Positions 51,895 through 59,651 of a DNA stretch of 64,000 nucleotides are shown in pieces; position 1 is the stretch's first letter; every line of letters begins with the position of its first letter. The notes below the pieces were generated by a model, which was given only the letters and a program-made list of their open reading frames with translations, ran no database searches and was not told the DNA's origin. The position numbers and the translations under genes are program-made. Origin of the DNA: GCA-2737725 sp965229355 (GTDB lineage: Bacteria > Pseudomonadota > Alphaproteobacteria > Rhodospirillales > Rhodospirillaceae); contig OZ245869.1 of NCBI GenBank assembly GCA_965229355.1, positions 2,046,001-2,110,000 on the forward strand. The letters run 5' to 3'.

Positions 51895-53202
51895 ATGAAT
51901 CATCCCCTCTTCAGCGACCGCCCTGCTCAAGCGCTCATGGCGCGAGACCAGGATCTCGACTACGCATCCGCGCGCCTTAAGTTGGAAACGGCATCCGTGG
52001 TATTGACCGTGGATGATGAGATGTCGGACTGGCATCAGGCAGCGCTGATTGCGTTCGTCGCCTGCGGATCGCGGATGTTCCAGGGCGGCGTATTTTTACA
52101 AGATTTTCCTGACGCGGCCACGCGCGTTGGCCATCAGCAGCGCCTCTCGATTACTCGTGTACTGATCCGAGGTGGCGCCAGGCCAGGGCAGCGCCCACCT
52201 GGGGCTCTTCGTATTCACTTTGGATCTAAGGGAAGTGCCGACCTTTACGTGCAGTGTGAAGGTTGGACCGCGCATGTCGGACCCATTCCCATCGAAACGA
52301 CAGGTCACTCAAACAGTAACGTGGTCGTCGGCGCGTTCGCGGCGGCGCTCGGCGCGACGGCTGCATTTCGTCAACTGATCTTCAATGACGTTCGAGCCTC
52401 TAGATTTCAGCAGTCGCACAAGTTGATGACCTCTGATGAAGTGGATCAAAGTGGAACAATTACAGCCTTACCAAAGCATCTGTGGTTGCTAGGGGCTGGC
52501 AACTTGGGCCAGGCGGTGCTGATGATTCTCGGTCTGTTGCCGTGGAAGGATTGCGAAGACTTCCACTTGCACATCAACGACGGGGACATCGTTGGGCCAG
52601 AAAATGTAATGGTCCAAGTGCTCACACAATCGAATTGGATTGGCTCCAAAAAAGCGCGTGTTGTTGCGAGTTGGGCGGAGGCACAGGGCTTTAAAACGAG
52701 TATCGATGAGCGCTTATTTGGCTCATATACCCATCCCATGCCATACGAGCCACGCGTAGCTCTGGTATGCGTCGATAACGTGGACGCACGACGCGCTGCC
52801 TCCATGGCCGGGTTTGACTTGGTGATTGATGGCGGTCTTGGCGCCACAGCTGCTGATCTGTTTGATTTACGTGTTCATGCGTTCCCGAGTGACCTTGATA
52901 TTGACCGCATCTGGCCATTGGACACTACCTCCGCTGTCAGCGAACTTCCTGCCAACCTGAAAGCTATGGTTGGACAAGGGCAACTTGATGACTGCGGCGC
53001 AACAACGATTGCGGGCAAAAGCGTGGGCGTACCTTCGACCGCAATGGCGTGCGCGGCGTTGCAAGTCGCACAGTTATTGTCAGTTCTAATGACGGGACGT
53101 TGCGCCAAGACGGTTGATGCAAGCCTTGCCGACATAAAGCGGGCACACGCTGTTATGATGGCCGACGATACGCGCGTTCATTTGGCGCGGTTGAGTTGTT
53201 AG
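51895..53202 (+). CDS. E1-like activating enzyme with ThiF domain (BilD-type)
   Basis: 435 residues; starts one base after the JAB gene. Residues 1-190 form an N-terminal domain seen in Bil E1s. The Rossmann ATP-binding loop is LWLLGAGNLGQAV (199-208), followed by NDGDIVGPENVMVQ and VCVDNVDARR. The candidate catalytic Cys is C367 (LDDCGATT). It adenylates the C-terminal Gly of the modifier. Its stop overlaps the converging peptidase gene by 4 bases. Confidence 0.82.
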   Translation: MNHPLFSDRPAQALMARDQDLDYASARLKLETASVVLTVDDEMSDWHQAALIAFVACGSRMFQGGVFLQDFPDAATRVGHQQRLSITRVLIRGGARPGQRPPGALRIHFGSKGSADLYVQCEGWTAHVGPIPIETTGHSNSNVVVGAFAAALGATAAFRQLIFNDVRASRFQQSHKLMTSDEVDQSGTITALPKHLWLLGAGNLGQAVLMILGLLPWKDCEDFHLHINDGDIVGPENVMVQVLTQSNWIGSKKARVVASWAEAQGFKTSIDERLFGSYTHPMPYEPRVALVCVDNVDARRAASMAGFDLVIDGGLGATAADLFDLRVHAFPSDLDIDRIWPLDTTSAVSELPANLKAMVGQGQLDDCGATTIAGKSVGVPSTAMACAALQVAQLLSVLMTGRCAKTVDASLADIKRAHAVMMADDTRVHLARLSC

Positions 53203-54884
53203 CGCGGATATCTGCAGCGGCCACGGTACTCGCCGTCTGACTCGAAGAAGATGCACTCAAGGTCAAATTCTTTGGCAGGCTCAATGATGTCGTCTTCTAC
53301 GTGCGCGCGTGCCTCGGCCTCATTACGGTGCACGACAATGTGAGGTAGATGCGCCATGAGCAAGTCACTGCTCGGATTGCTGCTGCTTGTGGCGTTCAGC
53401 ACCATGTGACCAATGACATTTCTTGCTTGACCGTCCTCGGGCAGCGAGTTCTTGCGCAAGATAAGCTCCGTGACCCAAACGAAGTGCGGTAACGCTCGAT
53501 CAATGAGGCCCGCTTTAACGTCATCGCTCAAATTTGTCTCTGCGATGTGGCGGCGATATTTGCCGGCGGTCGTCAGATAAGTTCGTTGAACCAATTCGCC
53601 GGCAGCAAATAAATCCAAGAAAGCATTAATGAAGGGCAGGATGTGTGCCTTCTTCTCTTGGATCCTTGCAATCAGCTCCGGGTCATTGTTGGTGGCCAAT
53701 TTTTCAAGGTAATCACGAACCACCAAGTTTGCGCGGTCTGCACTGATTAACACGCGGTTCGGTAACGCGACAAACATGTGGGACACTGCTTGGTCCACAG
53801 TCAGAATTTTACCGTGGTCATTGAGCAGTCGGTCTTTTGGCAAGTGCTCGATGTCTTTTTCTGTCAGAGGCATATAGCGGTACGGACCACGCTGATCATC
53901 ATGAACGATCAATGCTCGCACAAAGCAATCATAGGAACTGCCCTCGCGGACGGCGCCACCACGATCTTCGATATATCCTACCGCCGTTATTGCATGTTCT
54001 ATGTCGTCCAGCGCGAGTACGACACCCAAGCCCCCATCGATGTAGCGCAAGATTGTTTCAGCGGCCTCTGGTGACGGAGCCGCAATTTTCGCCGCCTCCA
54101 ATGCTGGTCCAGATTTCAATCGCGCTGATTCGAGGCGCTCTTGATCGCGGAACAAGTAATACAAAGGTTGGTGGCCCATACCACGCAGCGCTCTGATGAT
54201 ATGCAGTGGATTGAGGCCAGCTGACCCCGCCGGTAGTGATTGGCTTAAGGCTACATCCGTCGGTGTCGTGGCGTGCTGCGTGATTTCGGTGACGGAGTGC
54301 CATGTCGCTCGGGGATAACGAAGATGGATCGGTCGTGCTGCCATCCAGATTGCTGCCTGCGCACAGGCGCCGACGCGCGTATCTTGCTGGATAAACGGTG
54401 CAACGTCCGGAATCGAGAATGTGTGGCCGCGCAGCTGTGCTGAAATTCCAGCGCGCGCTCCAGCGCGAACGACGTAACTGTCCGTACTAGCAGGGTACGG
54501 CAGATTAGTTCGCCCGATTGGGCCCTGGCCGATGGGGCGCACGACGAGAAATCCAAGATATTCTGTTTTCTTAAACTCTGCTGATTGCTCAGCAAGTGGC
54601 TTGCCGACGATCGCGCTCACATCGGCCTTGAAGAAGTGCACACGTTTCGTAAACCGCGGGTACTCGTGAAATGCGGTAGCGTAGAAGCTCCAATAATCAG
54701 TCGAGTAATCGAGATCGGTGTATGGATATTCGACGATGGCGTAAGTGGCGCCAATGTCTTTTAGGTGCTCAACAATCGCTGACGCGCAAACGCTTGAGCC
54801 TCCTTCCTTAAGGCCGACAAACAGTGCGCGAATGATGTTAAAGCCGTCGGGATCTAGAGCGATCCCCTTGATTTCGATGCGCAT
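53199..54884 (-). CDS. Papain-fold cysteine peptidase-like protein next to the Bil operon
   Basis: 561 residues, not matched to a named family. The central part has a papain/C39-type triad: Gln166/167 before Cys174 (QQDTRVGACAQAAIWM), His297 (DDIEHAITAVGY) and Asp329/330 (VHDDQRGPYRYM). The N-terminal 150 residues and the C-terminal 200 form additional domains of unknown type. It overlaps the E1 gene by 4 bases tail to tail. A second peptidase for removing, maturing or triggering the modifier, or an effector, is a reasonable inference. Confidence 0.6.
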   Translation of the reverse strand: MRIEIKGIALDPDGFNIIRALFVGLKEGGSSVCASAIVEHLKDIGATYAIVEYPYTDLDYSTDYWSFYATAFHEYPRFTKRVHFFKADVSAIVGKPLAEQSAEFKKTEYLGFLVVRPIGQGPIGRTNLPYPASTDSYVVRAGARAGISAQLRGHTFSIPDVAPFIQQDTRVGACAQAAIWMAARPIHLRYPRATWHSVTEITQHATTPTDVALSQSLPAGSAGLNPLHIIRALRGMGHQPLYYLFRDQERLESARLKSGPALEAAKIAAPSPEAAETILRYIDGGLGVVLALDDIEHAITAVGYIEDRGGAVREGSSYDCFVRALIVHDDQRGPYRYMPLTEKDIEHLPKDRLLNDHGKILTVDQAVSHMFVALPNRVLISADRANLVVRDYLEKLATNNDPELIARIQEKKAHILPFINAFLDLFAAGELVQRTYLTTAGKYRRHIAETNLSDDVKAGLIDRALPHFVWVTELILRKNSLPEDGQARNVIGHMVLNATSSSNPSSDLLMAHLPHIVVHRNEAEARAHVEDDIIEPAKEFDLECIFFESDGEYRGRCRYPR

Positions 54885-54949
54885 ACGCTTCTCAGTGGGG
54901 CGGTATTTTCCCTACCTTAAGGCGCAAACTGCGGAATCTCTAGTGGCTA

Positions 54950-55174
54950 TCAGCGGATAGCAAAAATCGACGCTGTGGCGATCACCAAGCTCGCGCGCTT
55001 TTCTTTGCGCGCAATTTCTTTCAGGCCATTTTCCGTTACGTAACCAAACGTGCCAGAAGAACTGAGCTTCACGGTGTTGTCCGCGAGCTCGGTGCGTTTA
55101 GGGTTCAGCGTTTGAACCTTTTTTTGATCGGGCATTTGCGACGCATTTTCAGTGTTGGTTTTGTCGGGGCACAT
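54950..55174 (-). CDS. Small basic protein upstream of the cysteine peptidase gene
   Basis: 74 residues (or 61 from an internal ATG at 55135), with a Lys/Asn-rich first half and an end SLVIATASIFAIR. No recognised domain. It has an AAGGCAAGAG element before its start and lies 65 bases upstream of the peptidase gene on the same strand, so it probably belongs to the same transcript. Confidence 0.5.
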   Translation of the reverse strand: MCPDKTNTENASQMPDQKKVQTLNPKRTELADNTVKLSSSGTFGYVTENGLKEIARKEKRASLVIATASIFAIR

Positions 55175-55677
55175 CGATCTCTTGCCTTGTGAAAAAGGGG
55201 GAAAACTCGAGTACCGCGCGCATTCATGGCATTACTTGCGCGCACCGTACAATCGCCAACTTTAAGAAGTGGTTGATCGTAATGCTGAATTTGAACGCTT
55301 GTAGTGAGCGACACGTTCCAAATAAATATGTTTACAATGCAAACATATTCAAGCGGCAAAAACCCGAGATCTCAATTTTACCTCATTTTGCAGGGTTCTT
55401 TTAGACGCTGATAACGTGAGTAATAGGGTATAACGTTAGTGATATGTTTGTAATACAAACCTAGCAACGGCCTTGACCACGCAACCACTTTTTTTGCGAG
55501 TAAGTCGCCAAACGAGCAATTTTGATGTCGCGTGTGGTCCTCAACGCGAGATTTTCGGTTCGACGCGATGCGGCGCGAGTCTGGCAGTGCTGTAAAATTC
55601 ATCCGGACGCTATCGGTGCGCGCTCTATTCGCACTGATTTCAAAAGCCTTACTCGTTCGAACTGTGAATTCGCGTCG
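55175..55677. promoter_or_regulatory. Regulatory region with two Bil-type operators
   Basis: 503 bases without a credible gene. Operator 1: ATATGTTT-ACAATGC-AAACATAT (55326-55348), whose core GTTTACAATGCAAAC falls between a TTGAAT -35-like box and an AT-rich -10 region on the minus strand. Operator 2: GTTTGTAATACAAAC (55446-55460), a perfect 15-bp palindrome. Both share half-sites with the operators in front of xre and the Bil operon. Confidence 0.55.
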
Positions 55678-56085
55678 CTATGCCGCGGCCGCTGACAGCG
55701 CTTCGATGATGCGGCAGTCCTTGATATTGCCACCTTTACACTGCCTGATGACACGCTTCAGTTCGTGAGCTAAGCGCGAAAGGTCTGCAACTTTCTGTTC
55801 CACATCGGCCAGATGCGTTCGAGCGATATCATCGACTGTGCAGCAGTCGTTGGTACCCGTTTCGGTCATGTTGAGCAGATCGCGTATTTGTTGAAGTGTG
55901 AAGCCGAGTGACCGTGCTCTCCGCACGAATGACAGCCGCTCCAAATGCTGCTGACCGTAGGCTCTGTAGTTACCTTTGGTGCGCGGCGGCGCCGGCAATA
56001 TTCCCATGCCTTCATAGTATCTGATCGTCACAACCTTTGTGTCTGTGCGCTTGGCGAGTTCACCAATCGTAAAAGGAGCGTCCAT
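55678..56085 (-). CDS. MerR family heavy-metal-responsive regulator
   Basis: 135 residues. It has the N-terminal MerR winged helix (FTIGELAKRTDTKVVTIRYYEGMGILPAPPRT), the dimerisation helix, and cysteines placed for metal binding (NDCCTVDD, RQCKGG, KDCRII), as in CadR/PbrR-type sensors. It diverges from the CDF-like transporter gene, and the shared promoter has the overlong spacer of MerR targets. Confidence 0.88.
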   Translation of the reverse strand: MDAPFTIGELAKRTDTKVVTIRYYEGMGILPAPPRTKGNYRAYGQQHLERLSFVRRARSLGFTLQQIRDLLNMTETGTNDCCTVDDIARTHLADVEQKVADLSRLAHELKRVIRQCKGGNIKDCRIIEALSAAAA

Positions 56086-56088
56086 GGC

Positions 56089-56119
56089 TTGACCCTATAG
56101 TTCCTATAGACCTCATATT
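56089..56119 (+). promoter_or_regulatory. MerR-type promoter/operator
   Basis: TTGACC (-35, 56089-56094), 19-base spacer, CATATT (-10, 56114-56119). The dyad CTATAG-TTC-CTATAG (56095-56109) sits inside the spacer. The overlong 19-base spacer is the hallmark of MerR-activated promoters. It drives the CDF-like gene at 56151. Confidence 0.75.
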
Positions 56120-56150
56120 ACCCGTAAATACGCAAAATCACGAGGTCCCC

Positions 56151-56792
56151 ATGGGCGCAAGTTGTTGCGGCGGTACGCCGCCCAAGATCGAAATAAAGCA
56201 CGACGAAAAATACCGCCGCATACTTTGGATCGTGCTGGCTATCAACGCAGCCATGTTTGTCGCTGAGATCACAGCAGGGATGCTTGCGGGCTCCGTATCG
56301 TTGCAGGCAGACGCTCTCGACTTTCTCGGCGACGCAGCAAATTACGGGATCAGCTTGTTCGTGATTGGAATGTCGCTGCGGTATCGCGCAACGGCGGCGC
56401 TCATCAAAGGCGTATCGATGGGAGTATTTGGGTTCTGGGTCACAGGCTCGACGTTGGTCCAGCTTGCCAACGGTGCCGTTCCACAAGCTGAGACGATGGG
56501 TGTCGTGGGCGCGGTCGCATTGTTGGCGAACGTCGCGTGTTTTGGCCTTTTGTGGGCCTACCGCAACGGGGATTCAAATATGCGTTCAGTATGGATTTGC
56601 TCGCGAAACGATGCACTCGGCAATGTCGCGGTTCTATTCGCAGCAGCCGGTGTGTTTGGCACTCAACAAGGATGGCCAGATATTCTGGTCGCCGGAGTGA
56701 TGGCTGCGTTAGCGCTGCAAGGTGCGTGGATTACTATTCGTGCTGCGACGATGGAATTAAAAGAGCCGGAGGCCCAGGCCTCCGGCTCTTAA
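56151..56792 (+). CDS. Cation transporter of CDF type (short form)
   Basis: 213 residues with about six hydrophobic segments. Acidic metal-site residues are seen in SLQADALDFLGDAANYG and SRNDALGNVAVL, in the places of the CDF sites, and CC is near the N-terminus (GASCCGG). It lacks the usual C-terminal cytosolic domain. It would export Zn, Cd, Co or Pb from the cytosol with proton antiport. Controlled by the divergent MerR gene. Confidence 0.82.
   Translation: MGASCCGGTPPKIEIKHDEKYRRILWIVLAINAAMFVAEITAGMLAGSVSLQADALDFLGDAANYGISLFVIGMSLRYRATAALIKGVSMGVFGFWVTGSTLVQLANGAVPQAETMGVVGAVALLANVACFGLLWAYRNGDSNMRSVWICSRNDALGNVAVLFAAAGVFGTQQGWPDILVAGVMAALALQGAWITIRAATMELKEPEAQASGS
56761..56790. terminator. 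Strong hairpin over the end of the CDF gene
   Basis: AAGAGCCGGAGGCC (56761-56774) and GGCCTCCGGCTCTT (56777-56790) form a perfect 14-bp stem around CA. It overlaps the last codons of the CDF gene and also lies just past the stop of the minus-strand small gene, where it is followed by a short T-run; it probably ends both transcripts. Confidence 0.7.
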
Positions 56793-56804
56793 TTCCGTTT
56801 TACC

Positions 56805-56909
56805 TTAGCAGGGGCAAATCGGGCAGATCATCGACAACGTGTTCACGACGTCGGCCATTGCTGTGCCGGCCATCAGAACGCCTGTCAAAGCGAGAGCTAA
56901 TACTTTCAT
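56805..56909 (-). CDS. 34-residue exported Cys-rich peptide
   Basis: A very short gene with a strong GGAGG ribosome-binding site 7 bases before the ATG. The product is MKVLALALTGVLMAGTAMA (signal peptide, AMA cleavage site) followed by a 15-residue mature part ending in CPICPC. The three cysteines could bind a soft metal such as Cu, Ag, Hg or Cd in the periplasm. It ends with TAA just before the shared terminator. Its place inside the metal island supports a metal role. Confidence 0.65.
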   Translation of the reverse strand: MKVLALALTGVLMAGTAMADVVNTLSMICPICPC

Positions 56910-57007
56910 AGAAACCTCCCTTTGTAGTTTGAGCCTGCTCACAATACGCGAAAATATGACCGTATGGTCAGTTTTCTAAAGGGGACCGCAGTTCGGTCGC
57001 TTTTGGC

Positions 57008-57571
57008 TTAGCTGGCGGCCCAGCAGGGCATTTTAAGGCGAATGAGACCCCACCAAGCCGCCGGTACCAGGGGCACAACAGTCGCCATACCAGGGAAGTA
57101 GCCGTAGGGGCTGCCGGTAAAAAGCGGGAATGCGAAATGAGCCAATTCGATGACGCCCATGGACGTGAAGAAAGTCCAGGCTAGAAACCAACCGAACTCA
57201 CGACCTCGCTTCATCAAGTACGGGATCAGCAGCCACGCGCCTGACAAAGCGTAAAGGGCAAAAACCATCGGCGAACTGGTGTCCGGCATTGGCACGCCAG
57301 TAATTTTTGAAAGAGCAGGGAAGAAGTCCATGTAGCGCTCTTCGATTTTGTGAAGTGCGAAGAATAGAAGCGTAATCCAATACGCCGTTCGAATGCGCTC
57401 GAAGCGTGCGTGTGCAGGGACAACAACCCACAAAATGAATCCGCCAACAAAGCCCAGCGTGAAGAGCAGTGCTGGCAAAAGTCCAAGCATCAAGTAACCA
57501 AGAACAACGACTGCGCCAGTGTAAGTAGCTGCGCCAGCAACTGTGAAAGATCGCTTCACGGCAATGACCAA
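57008..57571 (-). CDS. HXXEE-domain membrane protein
   Basis: 187 residues with five or six transmembrane segments. It contains the HKIEERY motif of the HXXEE family, and a second region with IELAHFAFPLFTG. The family is uncharacterised, though its His and Glu residues in the membrane suggest a metal site or hydrolase-like activity. Its neighbours are metal-resistance genes. Confidence 0.7.
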   Translation of the reverse strand: MVIAVKRSFTVAGAATYTGAVVVLGYLMLGLLPALLFTLGFVGGFILWVVVPAHARFERIRTAYWITLLFFALHKIEERYMDFFPALSKITGVPMPDTSSPMVFALYALSGAWLLIPYLMKRGREFGWFLAWTFFTSMGVIELAHFAFPLFTGSPYGYFPGMATVVPLVPAAWWGLIRLKMPCWAAS

Positions 57572-57901
57572 GGGTTATGTTTCACGCCACTCACAGTTAA
57601 TCCGGCCGTGAGATTTAAATACAACGGATGAGGATGCCTGGGGTTCACACTGCGTCCAAAGTAACTGTTTGAGCCAGGCGTCAACATAGGAAGCGGCACG
57701 AAAAATTGTTATTTGTATAAGATGGCACTGGCTGATCAGTTGCGCCCGCGCCCGCGCATGAAAGTTAACGAGTGACAAAGCGATGAGCGCTCAACGGTTT
57801 ACGATACATGAGGCCACATCACTCGATGCGTCCAGTGTCCGAAACACGGTGTTACAAACCCGCGCTTGCGCTTTTTTTCGAAGCAGCCCTATATAAACGC
57901 T
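57572..57901. other. Intergenic region between the HXXEE gene and the exported His/Cys-rich protein gene
   Basis: 330 bases. TTGCGC (57866-57871), an 18-base spacer and TATATA (57890-57895) form a possible promoter for the gene at 57902. No other structure is seen. Confidence 0.4.
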
Positions 57902-58255
57902 ATGAAACGCTTTTTCGCCATCATTGCGATTTTGCTTGCCGTTGGGTTCCTCAACGGCGGCAATGCTGTTTCTGCTCATCAAATGAATAGTGTTGTCGTT
58001 GAAATCGAAGCGACGAACGATCAATTTTTCGTCGCAGCTGACAGCGAATCGCATCACGAAGATGAGAAAGGTTGCTGCTGGGATAGTTTGTGCTTCAGCG
58101 CAAATCATTGCCATCATGCTGGTGGCTCAGGCGCCTTTCTGAGCTTTGCCGACACCGTGACGGGACCGGTCACTTCAAGTGCGTTTGAAGCAACATCGGA
58201 CAGCGTCCGCGCGCTCGCACTTACTTATCTCCTTATAGATCCTCCTAGAGCCTAA
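57902..58255 (+). CDS. Exported His/Cys-rich protein of the metal island
   Basis: 117 residues from the ATG at 57902. A signal peptide (MKRFFAIIAILLAVGFLNGG...SAH) is followed by a segment rich in possible metal ligands: SESHHEDEKGCCWDSLCF and ANHCHHAGG. It would buffer or sense metal in the periplasm. It precedes the czcCBA genes. No family was recognised. Confidence 0.68.
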   Translation: MKRFFAIIAILLAVGFLNGGNAVSAHQMNSVVVEIEATNDQFFVAADSESHHEDEKGCCWDSLCFSANHCHHAGGSGAFLSFADTVTGPVTSSAFEATSDSVRALALTYLLIDPPRA

Positions 58256-58265
58256 TCGCATCTCT

Positions 58266-58316
58266 GCGCCGCAATAGCGGCGCGAACTCCGATGGTGCGA
58301 CTTGTTGCACCGAGTT
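58266..58316 (+). other. Two tandem hairpins ahead of czcC
   Basis: GCGCCGC-AATA-GCGGCGC (58266-58283), then a nested hairpin with AACTC (58285-58289), GGTGC (58294-58298), GCACC (58307-58311), GAGTT (58312-58316). Situated between the small exported protein gene and czcC; it could moderate read-through or protect one side of the mRNA. Confidence 0.5.
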
Positions 58317-58337
58317 TAATGCGACGAAAGGCTACCT

Positions 58338-59642
58338 ATGTTTACGCGATTATTTTTTGGCGCGCTGCTGAGCGCGACAGCATGCACGGCTGTACTGCCG
58401 GCTTTTGCTCAAGTTCAAGGTCAATCCCAATCTGAGTTGGGTCTGTTACAGCCCGGCGCCCCTGTCACGCTGCGCGATGCGATCAATCGCGTATTAGAAG
58501 TGAACCCGAAATTAGCGGGCCAGAAATTCGCTTTAGCCGCCGCCGACGCACGCCGAAATCAGGCGGCACTGCGTCCCGCTTATGAAGTGGGTGTCGAGAT
58601 CGAAGATATCTTCGGCACAGACAAACTCTCAACGTTCAACGATTCCCAGATAACGCTTCAGCTCAGCACGGTCATTGAGATGGGTGGCAAGCGTGGCAAC
58701 CGTATTGGTGCGGCAGACCGCGAGCGAGACCTGCTCCTCACCGAACAAGATGCTGAGAAACTCGATACCATTGCCGAAGTAACGCGCCGCTATATCCGTC
58801 TGGTCGCCGCACAGCGTGAGGTCACGCTTGCTGCCCGATCCTACGAGCTTGCGTCAAATACACGAAAAGTCGTGGGCCAGCGGGTTTCAGCCGGCCGCGC
58901 CGCTGCCGCTGAAGATCGCAATGCTGACATCGCGCTCGCACGTGCACAAATTCAACGCGCCCGTGCAGATAGTGCCGTCACTCAAGCATCGCAAAGCCTT
59001 GCTGCGATGTGGGGCGGCGATAGCGTGGGTAAAATAGAGACATCTGCGGAACTGTTTACGCTGCCAGTGCTCGTCGCAGAACCTGCTCTCGGAACGCTGC
59101 TCGAGCAGAACCCAAATCTTGTGCGGTTTGCTTCGGAACGTCGCGTCCAAGAAGCGAAAATTCGATTAGCCGAAAGCCAAGCGGCGCCTGACTTAACGGT
59201 CGGTGCCGGTGTGCGTCGCGTTCAAAGCAATCGGAGCAACGCTTTCGTCATGTCGGTCTCCGTGCCACTCGGCACCGGCAATCGTGCGGCCCCGTACGCT
59301 GCCGAAGCGCGCAGTAACCTTCAAGTCGTTGACTTCAAGGAAAAGGCCGCGCGGGCGGAGCTGTCCGCAACCCTGTCAGCTTTCTACCAAGAAGCTCAGC
59401 AGCGTCAGGCGGAGGTGGAGATCCTGCGCCAGAGCGCAGTGCCACAGGCGGAAAGTGCCGCTGACCTTACGCGCAATGGGTTCGGCCAAGGGCGGTTCTC
59501 ATTCCTCGAGCTTCTAAACTCGCAGCAGCAACTCGTCGATGTGCAGCGCGCAGCCATCGATGCGGCCGTCGCGTACCACAACGCTGTCATTGAAATCGAA
59601 CGTTTGACCGCGCGCGCTGTCTCCCAAGCCGGCGCTCAGTAG
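58338..59642 (+). CDS. czcC: Outer-membrane efflux protein, CzcC/TolC family
   Basis: 434 residues with a signal peptide (LLSATACTAVLPAFAQ). Two repeated helical OEP domains follow, with typical motifs VTLRDAINRVLEVNPKLAGQ and GRFSFLELLNSQQQLVDVQRA. It forms the outer-membrane channel of the tripartite pump with the next two genes (9-base gap to czcB). Confidence 0.88.
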   Translation: MFTRLFFGALLSATACTAVLPAFAQVQGQSQSELGLLQPGAPVTLRDAINRVLEVNPKLAGQKFALAAADARRNQAALRPAYEVGVEIEDIFGTDKLSTFNDSQITLQLSTVIEMGGKRGNRIGAADRERDLLLTEQDAEKLDTIAEVTRRYIRLVAAQREVTLAARSYELASNTRKVVGQRVSAGRAAAAEDRNADIALARAQIQRARADSAVTQASQSLAAMWGGDSVGKIETSAELFTLPVLVAEPALGTLLEQNPNLVRFASERRVQEAKIRLAESQAAPDLTVGAGVRRVQSNRSNAFVMSVSVPLGTGNRAAPYAAEARSNLQVVDFKEKAARAELSATLSAFYQEAQQRQAEVEILRQSAVPQAESAADLTRNGFGQGRFSFLELLNSQQQLVDVQRAAIDAAVAYHNAVIEIERLTARAVSQAGAQ

Positions 59643-59651
59643 GAAACAAAA

